Part shown: piece by piece, positions 46,874-56,450 of the stretch | How positions within the stretch are numbered: the stretch's first letter is position 1 | Layout: each line of letters begins with the position of its first letter | Assembly (NCBI GenBank): GCA_015179125.1 | Contig: WHVA01000168.1 | Coordinates: forward strand, 124,001 to 188,000 | DNA length: 64,000 nt | Reading direction: 5' to 3' | From: Gautieria morchelliformis | Lineage: Eukaryota > Basidiomycota > Agaricomycetes > Gomphales > Gomphaceae | Program-made: the position numbers and the translations under genes | The notes under the pieces: model-generated | The model's database searches: none | What the model was told of the DNA's origin: nothing | The model's input: the letters and a program-made list of their open reading frames with translations, nothing else

Positions 46874-47427
46874 TGAGCGGCGACCCTACTCCATGCAGCC
46901 GGTGAGCTAACCTCACCACACCCCAACCAAACAGCTCCCTCTCACCGATAGACCAGCGAAGTTGAAGCTGGAATGAGTTAGGTGCCGGCATACGCCGGCA
47001 CCAGTGTCCAGCTGAGCAGAGCCACGAGCGCCTTCCTGCCCTTTGTTCCTTTTTCTTCCACCACCACCATGTTCACTCAAACCCCGTAGTCACTCGCTTT
47101 TCGAACACCATAGCACAGTCCCTCTTTTTGTTCTATCCTGCCCGTCCCACCCCAAATAATTGCACTGACTAACCCCAGCGACCGATCCAGTAGAGCACAA
47201 AACCCCGCGGAACACACAGACTCCCACCTAATATCGAACACTGTGTACTATACCAGCAGATACCTAATACAGCAATGCATGTGACACAAACCAGACAGAG
47301 AGCAGCCGCCGAGCAGAGCCCGCCCACCTGAGCGGCAACCCTACTCCGCGCAGCCGGTGAGCTAACCTCACCACACCCCAACCCAACAGCTCCCTCTCAC
47401 CGATAGACCAGTGAAGTTGAAGCTGGA
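46874..47427 (+). repeat. B1-A2-B2 repeat block of Ngaro
   Basis: B1 (46874-46972) and B2 (47329-47427) start TGAGCGGC and end GAAGCTGGA; A2 (46973-47136) lies between them, directly joined to B1. The A2-B2 gap (47137-47328) is unique sequence. Confidence 0.92.
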
Positions 47428-47730
47428 AGTAGCAGACACAGAGATCCAGCAGCAGAACAGATCCAGCACCAGACAGACAGATCCAGCAGGCACAGAGACA
47501 GTGGGCAGGAGAGCCAGAGGTTGCCAGCAGTTGAGCCAGAGGAAATGCCATCAGGAGGATTGAGGGAAGGTGGGTGCGCGCGCAATAGCATTGGACGCAA
47601 ACAGGTCATGTGACCAGGAACACTGCTCGGTCGCTTGCGGCTGCGCTGCTCACGTTCAAACTCAGCAAATTAGATAACATTATTATGTAAAACACCCACA
47701 ACCACCCTCCCAGCAACTTTATACTATAGA

Positions 47731-47764
47731 CTAGGTGGGTACCCGCGCTTCGCGCGGGGGTGTA
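47731..47764 (-). other. Helitron 3'-terminal hairpin and CTAG end
   Basis: Read on the minus strand: arm CCCGCGC, loop GAA, arm GCGCGGG, spacer TACCCAC, then CTAG. Equivalent structures sit at 39490-39523, 54487-54520 and 55243-55276 with different arm sequences. Confidence 0.9.
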
Positions 47765-47914
47765 GGTCAAGCGCCTCGGTAAGGTCAAATGCATCAGTAA
47801 GTCTAACATATCAGTAAGGTCAAGTACATTGGGGAAAACCAAAGTAATCAATTTGCATCAAGTAAAATGAAGTCAAACACATAAACCATATCAAGAGAAG
47901 TGGATATTAAAAAA

Positions 47915-50900
47915 TCAAGGAGCTCTAAGTAATACATCTTTATATACTATGTTGGTTGTGTTCAAACCCTCCTCAAGCAAGACCTTGACTCTGTTCCAAT
48001 TGGTCCCTCTTGATACACCAACATACAACTGACCATGTCCAAACACTGGATATCTCAGGTCCAGCCCAACCGTACCCAAAGACTGTCCCTGAGACTTGTT
48101 GATGGTCATTGCAAATGCCAAACGCACTGGAAACTGCCTCCTTTGCAGCACAAATGGCAACTCTCCCTCTGATGGCTTAATGATGATCCTGGGGATGAAA
48201 GCAATATTTCCTGCACATGGACCTGAGATGATCCTGACCTCCAACACTCTAATGCGTATCCTCACCAACCGCAACCTTGTCCCATTGCATAGTCCTTGCT
48301 TCTGATCCAAATTGCGCAACAGCATCAGAGGCACTCCAGGCTTGACTTCCAAGCGAGCAGGAGGAAGACAGCCCATCTCTATGGAATTCAGATACTCCAC
48401 AGGATACCGATCTATATCGTCGGATTCTTCAATGGAATTTGCGCAGTGCAAGACCTGAGCATCACCTGGAAACTCCCTAAACACCATGGAATTGATCTCA
48501 TTGACCTCAGTGTTTCTGGCACAGAGGATGGCACGCTCCAGAAAGTAATTGTCCTGGGCAGGGACTTGATTGCCAATGCCAGGGTATATTTCCTGGATCA
48601 GATCTTCAATTCCAGGGCCACAAACCATGTGAGGAGGGAGTGAGAACGTATGATCTAGTGGGAGATCCTTTCCCTGGCCCACATTCTGCAGCCATTCTGC
48701 AAACCTGGCTCTGTCAGGGTCATTTCTCACCCGCATGTTCTCTGTGCGATGGAGGACCCTGATCTTTGGCCACAGATATGACTTCTGAAGGGTAGCTCCC
48801 ACGATATCCTCCTTGGAGCCTTTAGGGACAATTGGGAGAGTCTGCTGAAAGTCACCTCCAAAGGCGACTGTGATGCCACCAAAGGGTCTGTCAGGCTGGT
48901 CAAGGAAATCCCTCAGTGTCCTGTCAATGGCCTCTATGGCATGGCGATGCTGCATTGCAGCCTCATCCCAGATGAGGAGACTGGCCTGTCTCAGCATGTC
49001 AGCCTTGTCAGAGTTCTTTGTGATGAAGGAGAGAGAGCGCTCATGGACAGGAATGGGAATTCCAAGCATGCTATGAGAGGTTGTACCCTTAGTCAGGATA
49101 ATGGCAGCCATTGCAGATGAGGCTACTGCAATCACAATGAGGCTCTCCGCTCTACAGGAGTGGATTAGAGTGTTCCATGTGAATGATTTCCCAGCACCAC
49201 CTGAGCCAGTGACAAAAAACATTTGTCCATCAGGTTTCCCATGAGCATCTCTGGTCAGTGCCGACCATAATATCTGATCATGCGCAGACCTTTGCCCCTC
49301 ATTCAGCCTGGGAACCTCCTCATCAGCTATGTCCCTCTCTGCAACAGGGTCATAGTCCCTCTGCTCAGCTATGAACCTGTTTCCAATGAGGGCCTCCCAC
49401 TCGCCTGCCACCTGAGGCATATCATCAAAGCTGCTCAAGGACATTCCACCCTGCTGGAGGATTTTTTCCAAGAGAAAGAGGCCAAAATCATAAACCTGAT
49501 CGTCCTGTGGATTCTGCATACCATGTCTGATTTGGAGCTGATGTCTGAGATCATCACATATGTGCTCCCTGAAGCCATCCCATAATCTGCCGGGGCCCGA
49601 TGGATTGCAATGGCCAAGGATGGTGGCAAAGAGATGTCTGAGCTGAGCACCTGTTTTCATGCCACTGGCTTCCTGGAGACACAACCTCAACTCCTGATCA
49701 TCATCCAGAAGTCCCCTTGCACGACAGGCCTCCTTGTAAGTAGCATATTGTATGCCATCCACCGACCTAAGCTCCTCAAAGGATCTAGCCCCCTTGACCA
49801 CTGTGAGGAGAGTGCGCACAAAAAATCTCTCTCCTGATTTAGGGTTTGCAAAGTGAAGGCGACCGATGCTAAAACTTCTTTGGCGTGGTGTCCATACCTT
49901 TTCCTGTGCTTGCCAGGTAAAATGCTCAGGAAACTCCACATAGAGCAGATCACGTGCTTCAGGGTAGATATCATTGGCCTCAAAGTAAGCCATGAGCGGT
50001 GTCTTTTTCGCCTCAGCCCTTTCCAGGATGTTGTCCACATCCTGGTTGGGATCAAAGATGATTGTGTGATGGTCCTTTTCATGGACTGGCAGTGCCATGA
50101 CTGCAGGCACCTGGGTGTGGATTTCCCGCTCCAGCAACCTCCAACAGGCCTCATGAGCACTGACATAGCGAGCGTCCAGGTACTGCTTAATTTCATCCTG
50201 GGTGCGACCAAACTCCATGGTGGTCCGATCATGGCCCTTGTAGAGATACTTGTGGATATACTTGATACACCTCACATTGATGGTGAGCTCAGGGTTGATG
50301 TGACACCAGAATTTGAGCAAGAGCAGAGCAGAGTATGGCACAACCCATCTGTTGTCCAGCATGTCACCTCTGACATTGTGCAGCCTTCCATCATTGCGAC
50401 GACGATATTTTGGATATCCATCCTCATTCAGACTGGTTTCCTCACAGAATGGCTTTGGGAAGTTTTTCTTGCACTTGCCATTTTCCATGCAGGGTGCGTT
50501 TGGTTTCATTTCTCCACAGGGACCATGTGTCATCAGCTCACAGACCAACCGGTAGAGGACAGGATGAGTCTCTGGATCAGGGAACTCTGCCGAAATCATT
50601 GAATCCACCTCATGTGGATGTCTGATCTTGGAATCTCTTTCAAACCAGATAAGAATATGCATGTGTGGGAGTCCCCTTTTCTGGAATTCAATGGTGTGGA
50701 CGCGAGTGACGGTTTCCCCAAAAATCTTTTCCTTGACGATCAAGTCAATGAGGTATTTCTTTTTGAGCTGGAACACCCGCGACACCAGGTCAGGCCTGTT
50801 CTGAGGAGTTTGTCCGGGCAACAATGCATCCAATACCTCCTGCCAGTTGGGATTGGCAGTCATGGTAATAAAGAGATCTGCCACACCATACTTCCTTGAA

Positions 50901-53188
50901 ATGGCCAGAGAGTTCTGCAGGTTTTCCTGCATGTCCCGTGTCCCCCCCTGAAATGTGGCAGGCAGAATGGATCTTATGCCCAAGTTGTTTGGATCTCTGT
51001 CATTGTCATTGCGATGAAAGGCATCCATCATCTGGTTATACATCTCAGCACAGAGAGTGTGTTGATTTGTCCTGATCCACCACAGCCTGCTTTGCTCTGC
51101 AGCGGCCCAAGAGTCTACAATGTACTGCTGGAATAATTTGCCAGCGCGCAGGAGTGTTGTAGGTTCTTCTGTTCTCTGGAAGAGACGATAGGAATGGAAC
51201 TGAATTTGGGTGACACGCCCACTTCGCTCACGCCCGTCTGGTAATTGGCGATAGCGAATACCAGGTTGCCACCCCAACTCTCCCCTGGGAAAGAGCAAGA
51301 CATAGTGAAGAGAGGCATAGTTTGGATTCATATCGGATACCCTTCGAAAGCGTCCACCTTTGATCTGGACAATAACATCCCTAGGTTCAGGGTTGATGCC
51401 ATCTCCAGGAAGAACCACCGCAATCTCATCCGCAGTAGGGATATTATACCTCCTAGGATCCCTGTGTTCCCTGTATGTGAGCCTAGCCCGGATCTCACCA
51501 TTCTGTCCCTGAGCTCTGAGCCTCTCAGCCGCTTGTCTATATATGGGAACATGAGGATTGCATAAGAGGAGCATTTCCTGCAAGTCTCCCATGATAGTTG
51601 GAGACAGACCTGGGTTACGCGTGTTCCTCTGTGCCAAAGCCAATGCTGGATCATATATATAAAGTTGGGCATACTGTATCCGCCTCCCAGGGTTAGGGAT
51701 GAGAGAGCCATGAATATGATACAGTTCGCCCTGCAGCTTGAGGACATATGGACCACGACCCTCCCGAAGCAAATCTAGATCAAAGTCGGCTCCCAAGGAA
51801 GTGAATGCAAATGCAGCATTGTACTGCCTGATGTTCTTGCGAAACTGTTTGGCCTCAGGGTCCTGGCCCTCTAAGAGCCGTCTCAATGGCTGAGGGAGCA
51901 CTGGCAGCTCTGGAAGCTGCACCTTTCCTTCCATACAGCAATCACCAAATCTGGGCCGCCGATTTGAGGATCTCTGCAGGCGTTCTGCCATCCAGTGTAA
52001 TGCTCCACAGTCAGGGCAGGGAATAACCATGGGACCCAGATCATGATGCTGCACATCTGCCTCAATTATTCTAGAGCGACCAAGTGGAACAGGAGGAGGA
52101 GGTCGCTGAGGACGCTGCTGAGGTACAGGGAGTGGCTGAAGAGGCTGTGGAGGTGCAGGGAGTGGCTGAGGAGGCTGAGGAGGCTGAGGAGGTGCAGGCA
52201 GTCGCTGAAGAGGCCGCAGAAGTGCAGGGAGTAGCCGAGGCATTGGTCTTACTGCATTAGCCTGAGCCCGCAATGCTGCGACCGCTGCAGAACCTACTAC
52301 AGGAGGTCTAGGAGCTGGTTGTAAAGGTGCCTGCCTGGGTCTTCCCAAGGGCTGTGCTGGGATAGGCTGTATACCAGCAGTGTGAGCATGCAAATCTGCC
52401 ACCGCTGTAGAGCCTACTGCCAAATGTCCAATTCCAGCCGCCTGAGCACGCAACTGAGCAATTGCTGCAGAACCTACTACAGGAGGTCTAGGAGCTGGTT
52501 GTAAAGGTGCCTGCCTGTGTCTTCCCAAGGGCTGTGCTGGGATAGGCTGTAACCCAGCAGCATGAGCATGCAAATCTGCCACCGCTGTAGAGCCTACTAC
52601 AGGTTGTCCAATTCCAGCCGCCTGAGCACGCAACTGAGCAATTGCTGCAGAACCTGCTACAGGAGCTGGCTGTCCAGCGTCAGGCCTATTTCTTCTGAGG
52701 GGCTGTAATCGTGGGATAGCTGCTAACTGTGCACGAAGGGCTGCCACCTGCTCTCCAGGACTGGGATCAGGTGGATATGATGGCCCCGCAAGCGTAGGAG
52801 GGTGCAATGGAGCTGGCTGTACAGGGTCTGGCCTATGTCCTCTCAGGGGCTGCCATGGTGTGATAACTGCTAATTGAGCACGAAGGGCTGCCACCTGCTC
52901 TGTAGGACTGGGATCAGGAGCAAGTGATGGCCCCGCAGGCATTGGTGGACGTGATGGCCCTGCCACAGGTTGTTGAAAAGGATCGGCTGCACTGCTTCTA
53001 GAAGGAGGGTGAGGGATGGCAAAAGGCGGTGGTGGAGGGGGTGGCTGGTTCTGAGCTCCAATATGCGCTCTCCGACGCGCTCTCCGATGACTGGGTGGTG
53101 TCATTACCTCCTGCCCCTCCCTCGCACTTTGACGCACCTGCCGACGGATGCTCTCTGGGGTAGATGGATCCCTGAGAAATGCAGGCAT
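47915..53188 (-). CDS. Helitron Rep-helicase replicase, intact
   Basis: A single 1757-codon frame. The N-terminal ~350 residues are Pro/Gln/Ala-rich and repetitive. A CPDCGALHW...C-type zinc-binding segment follows, then the Helitron-like N domain (NYASLHYVLLFPRGELGW), the Rep HUH motif (RGLPHMHILIW), the two-tyrosine motif (YIHKYLYKG), and a Pif1-like SF1B helicase: Walker A GSGGAGKSFTWNTL, Walker B LIWDEAAM, GGDFQQTLPIV, and the C-terminal GQLYVGVSRGTNWNRV. All key catalytic residues are visible. It nicks one strand and drives rolling-circle transposition. No intron is needed. The start MPAFLRDPSTPE is also conserved in the degenerate copy at 63130. Confidence 0.96.
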   Translation of the reverse strand: MPAFLRDPSTPESIRRQVRQSAREGQEVMTPPSHRRARRRAHIGAQNQPPPPPPPFAIPHPPSRSSAADPFQQPVAGPSRPPMPAGPSLAPDPSPTEQVAALRAQLAVITPWQPLRGHRPDPVQPAPLHPPTLAGPSYPPDPSPGEQVAALRAQLAAIPRLQPLRRNRPDAGQPAPVAGSAAIAQLRAQAAGIGQPVVGSTAVADLHAHAAGLQPIPAQPLGRHRQAPLQPAPRPPVVGSAAIAQLRAQAAGIGHLAVGSTAVADLHAHTAGIQPIPAQPLGRPRQAPLQPAPRPPVVGSAAVAALRAQANAVRPMPRLLPALLRPLQRLPAPPQPPQPPQPLPAPPQPLQPLPVPQQRPQRPPPPVPLGRSRIIEADVQHHDLGPMVIPCPDCGALHWMAERLQRSSNRRPRFGDCCMEGKVQLPELPVLPQPLRRLLEGQDPEAKQFRKNIRQYNAAFAFTSLGADFDLDLLREGRGPYVLKLQGELYHIHGSLIPNPGRRIQYAQLYIYDPALALAQRNTRNPGLSPTIMGDLQEMLLLCNPHVPIYRQAAERLRAQGQNGEIRARLTYREHRDPRRYNIPTADEIAVVLPGDGINPEPRDVIVQIKGGRFRRVSDMNPNYASLHYVLLFPRGELGWQPGIRYRQLPDGRERSGRVTQIQFHSYRLFQRTEEPTTLLRAGKLFQQYIVDSWAAAEQSRLWWIRTNQHTLCAEMYNQMMDAFHRNDNDRDPNNLGIRSILPATFQGGTRDMQENLQNSLAISRKYGVADLFITMTANPNWQEVLDALLPGQTPQNRPDLVSRVFQLKKKYLIDLIVKEKIFGETVTRVHTIEFQKRGLPHMHILIWFERDSKIRHPHEVDSMISAEFPDPETHPVLYRLVCELMTHGPCGEMKPNAPCMENGKCKKNFPKPFCEETSLNEDGYPKYRRRNDGRLHNVRGDMLDNRWVVPYSALLLLKFWCHINPELTINVRCIKYIHKYLYKGHDRTTMEFGRTQDEIKQYLDARYVSAHEACWRLLEREIHTQVPAVMALPVHEKDHHTIIFDPNQDVDNILERAEAKKTPLMAYFEANDIYPEARDLLYVEFPEHFTWQAQEKVWTPRQRSFSIGRLHFANPKSGERFFVRTLLTVVKGARSFEELRSVDGIQYATYKEACRARGLLDDDQELRLCLQEASGMKTGAQLRHLFATILGHCNPSGPGRLWDGFREHICDDLRHQLQIRHGMQNPQDDQVYDFGLFLLEKILQQGGMSLSSFDDMPQVAGEWEALIGNRFIAEQRDYDPVAERDIADEEVPRLNEGQRSAHDQILWSALTRDAHGKPDGQMFFVTGSGGAGKSFTWNTLIHSCRAESLIVIAVASSAMAAIILTKGTTSHSMLGIPIPVHERSLSFITKNSDKADMLRQASLLIWDEAAMQHRHAIEAIDRTLRDFLDQPDRPFGGITVAFGGDFQQTLPIVPKGSKEDIVGATLQKSYLWPKIRVLHRTENMRVRNDPDRARFAEWLQNVGQGKDLPLDHTFSLPPHMVCGPGIEDLIQEIYPGIGNQVPAQDNYFLERAILCARNTEVNEINSMVFREFPGDAQVLHCANSIEESDDIDRYPVEYLNSIEMGCLPPARLEVKPGVPLMLLRNLDQKQGLCNGTRLRLVRIRIRVLEVRIISGPCAGNIAFIPRIIIKPSEGELPFVLQRRQFPVRLAFAMTINKSQGQSLGTVGLDLRYPVFGHGQLYVGVSRGTNWNRVKVLLEEGLNTTNIVYKDVLLRAP
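52240..52960 (-). repeat. In-frame tandem repeats in the replicase N-terminus
   Basis: A 180 bp unit (about 52286-52465 and 52466-52645) encodes GSAAIAQLRAQAAGIG and STAVADLHAH plus PAQPLGR; an upstream-of-gene side unit of ~168 bp (about 52690-52857 and 52858-52960, partial) encodes EQVAALRAQLA. Periods are multiples of three, so the copy number can change without breaking the frame. Confidence 0.85.
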
Positions 53189-53289
53189 AAGAGTAGAGAG
53201 AGAATAAAGATATCAATATCAGACTTACATCGCAAGCAGAATAAGGCAAACTCAGGGAAAACAGGCTGTGCGGGTATCTCAGACGGATT

Positions 53290-54190
53290 GCAAAGCCACT
53301 GATCCTAATATAAATACTGCAAACAGCAGATACAGTTACAAAAACTTACCAGAAAGGGGATAATACCCAGGTAGGGTATGCAGTAGTGACAGGACAAATG
53401 CACTTGAAAAGTGCCTACAAAATGCCAAAAAAGCAAAGTTATAGCAAATAACAACATAATAAGCATCAAGAAAAGGCAGATACAATACCATAACACTCAC
53501 CAGAAACAGCCAGGTAGCAGGTGCAGCAGTGACAGGACAAATGTCACTTGAAAAGTGCCTAAAAAAAGCCAAAAAAGCGAAATTATGGCAAATAAGAAGA
53601 TAATAAGCATCAAGAAAAGGCAGGTACAATGCCATAACACTCACCAGAAACAGCCAGGTAGCAAGTGCAGCAGTGACAGAAAGAATGTCACTTGAAAAGT
53701 GCCTAAAAAAGCCAAAAAAGCGAAATTATGGCAAATAAGAAGATAATAAGCCTCAAGAAAAGGCAGGTACAATAGCATAGCACTCACCAGAAACAGCCAG
53801 ATAGCAGGTGCAGCAGTGACAGGACAAATATCACTTGAGCAGTGCCTAAAAAAAGCCAAAAAAGCGAAATTATAGCAAAAAAGAACATAATAAGCATCAA
53901 GAAAAGGCAGGTACAATAGCATAGCACTCACCAGAAACAGCCAGATAGCAGCTGCAGCAGTGACAGGACAAATATCACTTGAGCAGTGCCTAAAAAAAGC
54001 CAAAAAAGCGAAATTATAGCAAAAAAGAACATAATAAGCATCAAGAAAAGGCAGATACAATACCATAACACTCACCAGAAACAGCCAGGTAGCAGGTGCA
54101 GCAGTGACAGGACAAATGTCACTTGAAAAGTCCCTAAAAAAGGCCAAAAAAGCGAAATTATAAATAACAAACATAAAAAAAGGCAGTTTC
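53290..54190. repeat. Six-copy ~143 bp array in the Helitron 5' region
   Basis: CCAAAAAAGCGAAATTAT-like cores occur near 53428, 53567, 53712, 53858, 54000 and 54148, each with CACTCACCAGAAACAGCCAG upstream. It lies before the replicase start (minus strand), so it is the leader or promoter of the element. Confidence 0.93.
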
Positions 54191-54486
54191 AGTAGCATCA
54201 AACTCACCAGAAAGAACCTAGATAGGAAGTTAATAGAAGAGATGCAGGTGGTGGGAGGGATGGGATGGGATGGGATGATGGTAGAAGGAGGGCAGAGGGG
54301 ACCGGCTGCGCAGCGTCTGCCAGGTCACCCAGCGCTGTACCGGCAAGGTCTGCGCTGGGCCTGGGCCCAGGGCTCGCGGCTGCGCCGCTTGCTCCGCTGA
54401 CCTAATTATTACGTAATATTATTTGTAATATTATTAGTCAGCCTCGACGCCCACAACCCACTGAGCGCGTTTAACTCTTAGATAGA

Positions 54487-54690
54487 CTAGGTGGATACCT
54501 GCGCTTTGCGCGGGGGTGTAGGTCAAATGCCTCGGTAAGGTCAAATGCATCAGCAAGGTCAAATGCCTTGGGTAAATCAAACTTGGGATAATTCAAACAC
54601 GTTCGGATAAGAAAATTTCATTCAGATAAGTAAAAAACATCTTATTGAGTCAAAGTAGCTCTAAGTAACACATCAAGGTAGGTAATGTTA
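54487..54690 (-). mobile_element. Helitron copy 3, 3' part only
   Basis: Minus-strand 3' end CTAG at 54487-54490 with hairpin (arms CCCGCGC / GCGCAGG, one mismatch) and the shared subterminal repeats AGGTCAAATGC. The remnant of the helicase C-terminus (DVLLRAT on the minus strand) is near 54655-54680. The homology stops near 54690, where LTR-like sequence begins. Confidence 0.75.
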
Positions 54691-55242
54691 TGACCATGCT
54701 GCTCGACCAACTCCAGTACCTCTGCACCTCCTCCGACTCTATTCCACAACATCTGCACTTTGACCCTTTGATCCCCTTGTTCTTTACTATTCACATACTT
54801 CCCCTTTTGACTCTATTCACCAGCCTTCCCTACTTAACCCTTAGCATAGCAAGTCTGGAGCATCAGGAGTTCCATTTGTTCCACTATCAATTAGACCTAC
54901 ATGCCCCTTGTTCTTTTGCCTATTGTTCTTAGTTCTACCCAGCACCCCCTTGTAGTTCCTCTTGTTCCATCTTAGTTACTTACTCCATTTATCCTAGTTA
55001 CTTTTGCTCGCACCAGAATTGCTTACCTCTACCTTCCGACATGTTGTCTCAGCACTTTGTATAAAACCCAGTCATGTATGCCTCTGTTCTGCAATTAGAT
55101 AATTCACTTTGATATGTGACTCCCTTTGCACTGTTTCCTGTTCTTAGCACAGCGAGTACTTGCAAGGCCTCTGTCTCTCTGACCTCTGCCTTCCAACTTG
55201 ATTTCTGATATCCAACTTAACTCAATTCTTGAACCCTTACCT
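54686..55242 (+). repeat. Possible solo LTR
   Basis: The segment starts TGTTATGACC, has a TATAAAA-type box (TTTGTATAAAACCC near 55058), CTCTGTTCTGC after it, and no homology to the Helitrons on either side. The end is not defined and no target duplication was found, so it is tentative. Confidence 0.35.
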
Positions 55243-55479
55243 CTAGGTGGATACCCATGCTTCGCATGGGGGTGTAGGTCAAATGCATCAGTAAGGTCAA
55301 ATGCATCAGCAAGGTCAAACACATTGGGTAAATCAAACTTGGGATAAGTAAAACACATCTCATTGCAATTGAAAGTAGCTATAAGTAACACATCAAGATA
55401 GGTAATGTCTCTACACATGTCTGCATGTGCCCAAGTATAGTGTGCATAGCATGTCCTCCATGCATAGTGTGTCTTCACA

Positions 55480-56060
55480 TGTAGTGTGTCCCCACATGTA
55501 GCATGTCCCCAAGTACAGTGTGCGTAGCGTGTCCCACATGCATAGCATGTCCCTGGTTTGTAGCATGTCCCCAAACGTAGCGTGTCCCTAAATTATAGCA
55601 TGTGTGTCCCCCATGCATAGCATGTCCACATGTGTAGTATGTCCCTAGATGTAGTGTGTGTAGCATCTCCCTCAAGTATAGTGTGCAAAGTGTGTCCCCA
55701 ATGCATAACATGTCCCCCAAGTATAGTGTGCATAGCATGTCCTTTGTTTGTAGTGTGTCCCCCAAGTATAGCATGTGTAGAATGTCCCTTGTTTGTAGTG
55801 TTTTCCCCTGTAGTGTGTCCCTTGTTTGTACTGTGTCCCCCAAGCATAGCGTGTGTGTCCCCACGCATAACATGCGTGTCTCCACGCATAGCGTGCGTGT
55901 CCCCAAGCATAGCGTGCGTGTCCCCAAGCATAGCATGCGTGTCCCCACGCATAACATGCATGTCTCCACGCATAACATGTGTGTCCCCATGCGTAGTGTG
56001 TGTAGCATGCCCCTCAAGTATAGCATGCGTAGCATGTCCCAATGGCATGTGTAGCATATC
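55480..56060. repeat. 21 bp minisatellite array inside Helitron copy 4
   Basis: About 25 units close to GTGTCCCCAAGCATAGCGTGC, best preserved at 55850-55990. Because 21 is a multiple of 3, several frames on both strands stay open; they are not genes. Confidence 0.93.
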
Positions 56061-56189
56061 CCCAAGGGCCTCAAAGTGAAGCAAGCAGAGGCTGATACTA
56101 CTTATTAACTTTTAGCAAACTCAGGGACATGTATCAATATCTATTTTGTGACATATACAGACATAAATAAAATAGTCAAGGAAACCATA

Positions 56190-56450
56190 TTTAAGCAGCT
56201 GCTGTCATTAATTTTAGCAAAGTCAGGATTATCTATTTTTCGAAAAAATGTCAAGAAAATGTCCAGTACATGTAAGCTGAAGCTGTTATTAATTTTAGCA
56301 AAGTTAGGATTATCTATTTTTTGAAAAATGTCAAAAATGCACTGTACATTTAAGCTGGAGCTGTTTCACAAAGTCAGGATAATTTATTGATATCTATTTG
56401 CGAAAAAATGTCCAAAAGTACAGTACATTGAAGCAGAAGCTGTTATTAAT
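56190..56450. repeat. ~85 bp tandem repeat, about 3.5 copies
   Basis: GCTGTTATTAATTTTAGCAA followed by a TCTATTTTTCGAAAAAATG-like stretch recurs from 56190. A related single unit is in Helitron copy 2 at about 40885-40960. Confidence 0.8.

Larger units (their letters stand above)
42194..47427 (+). mobile_element. Ngaro-type tyrosine-recombinase retrotransposon, full length
   Basis: 5234 bp. Termini are split direct repeats: A1 (42194-42357) at the left; B1 (46874-46972), A2 (46973-47136) and B2 (47329-47427) at the right, with A1/A2 both 164 bp and B1/B2 both 99 bp. Between them lie a gag-like region with CCHC and CCCH fingers, RT-RNase H and a tyrosine recombinase with no DDE integrase. This order and the A1-B1-A2-B2 layout define Ngaro elements, which integrate without target duplications. 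Host sequence on both sides is the same AGCAGACACAGAGATCC-type simple repeat. Three in-frame TGA codons (43346, 45224, 46270) inactivate it. Confidence 0.93.
39490..47730 (-). mobile_element. Non-autonomous Helitron (copy 2), about 3.0 kb plus nested elements
   Basis: The minus-strand 3' end at 39490 is CTAG followed by T, with a hairpin (CCCGGTGC/GCACGGG arms) just inside, as in Helitrons. The minus-strand 5' end is placed at 47730 (TCTATAGTATAAAG), abutting the CTAG of copy 1. Near 40440-40530 there are remnants of the Helitron helicase C-terminus (VLLRAT, minus strand). Otherwise the body is satellite-like: a 21 bp-type minisatellite and a ~300 bp tandem array. It contains a hAT MITE and a whole Ngaro element (5234 bp). 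It carries no replicase, so it would need copy 1 in trans. Confidence 0.75.
47731..54486 (-). mobile_element. Autonomous Helitron (copy 1), 6756 bp
   Basis: Minus-strand 5' end TCTATCTAAGAG at 54486; 3' end a GC-rich hairpin (CCCGCGC-GAA-GCGCGGG arms) about 10 nt before the terminal CTAG at 47731-47734, followed by T. These are the diagnostic Helitron ends (TC...CTRR, A/T insertion site). It encodes one uninterrupted Rep-helicase. Its 5' part carries a six-copy ~143 bp array. Both ends abut other Helitron ends. Confidence 0.92.

Noticed and set aside
49853..50602. 249-codon plus-strand frame
   Set aside because: Shadow of the Helitron replicase coding sequence on the opposite strand.
53641..54207. 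Minus-strand frame of 188 codons rich in FLVSVMVLYLPFLDAYY
   Set aside because: It is the translation of the ~143 bp tandem array in the Helitron leader, mostly lacking stops by chance.
55475..56084. Long open frames on both strands with heptad-like repeats (GDTHAML)
   Set aside because: They come from the 21 bp minisatellite, whose period keeps several frames open; no start context, domain or splicing supports a protein.
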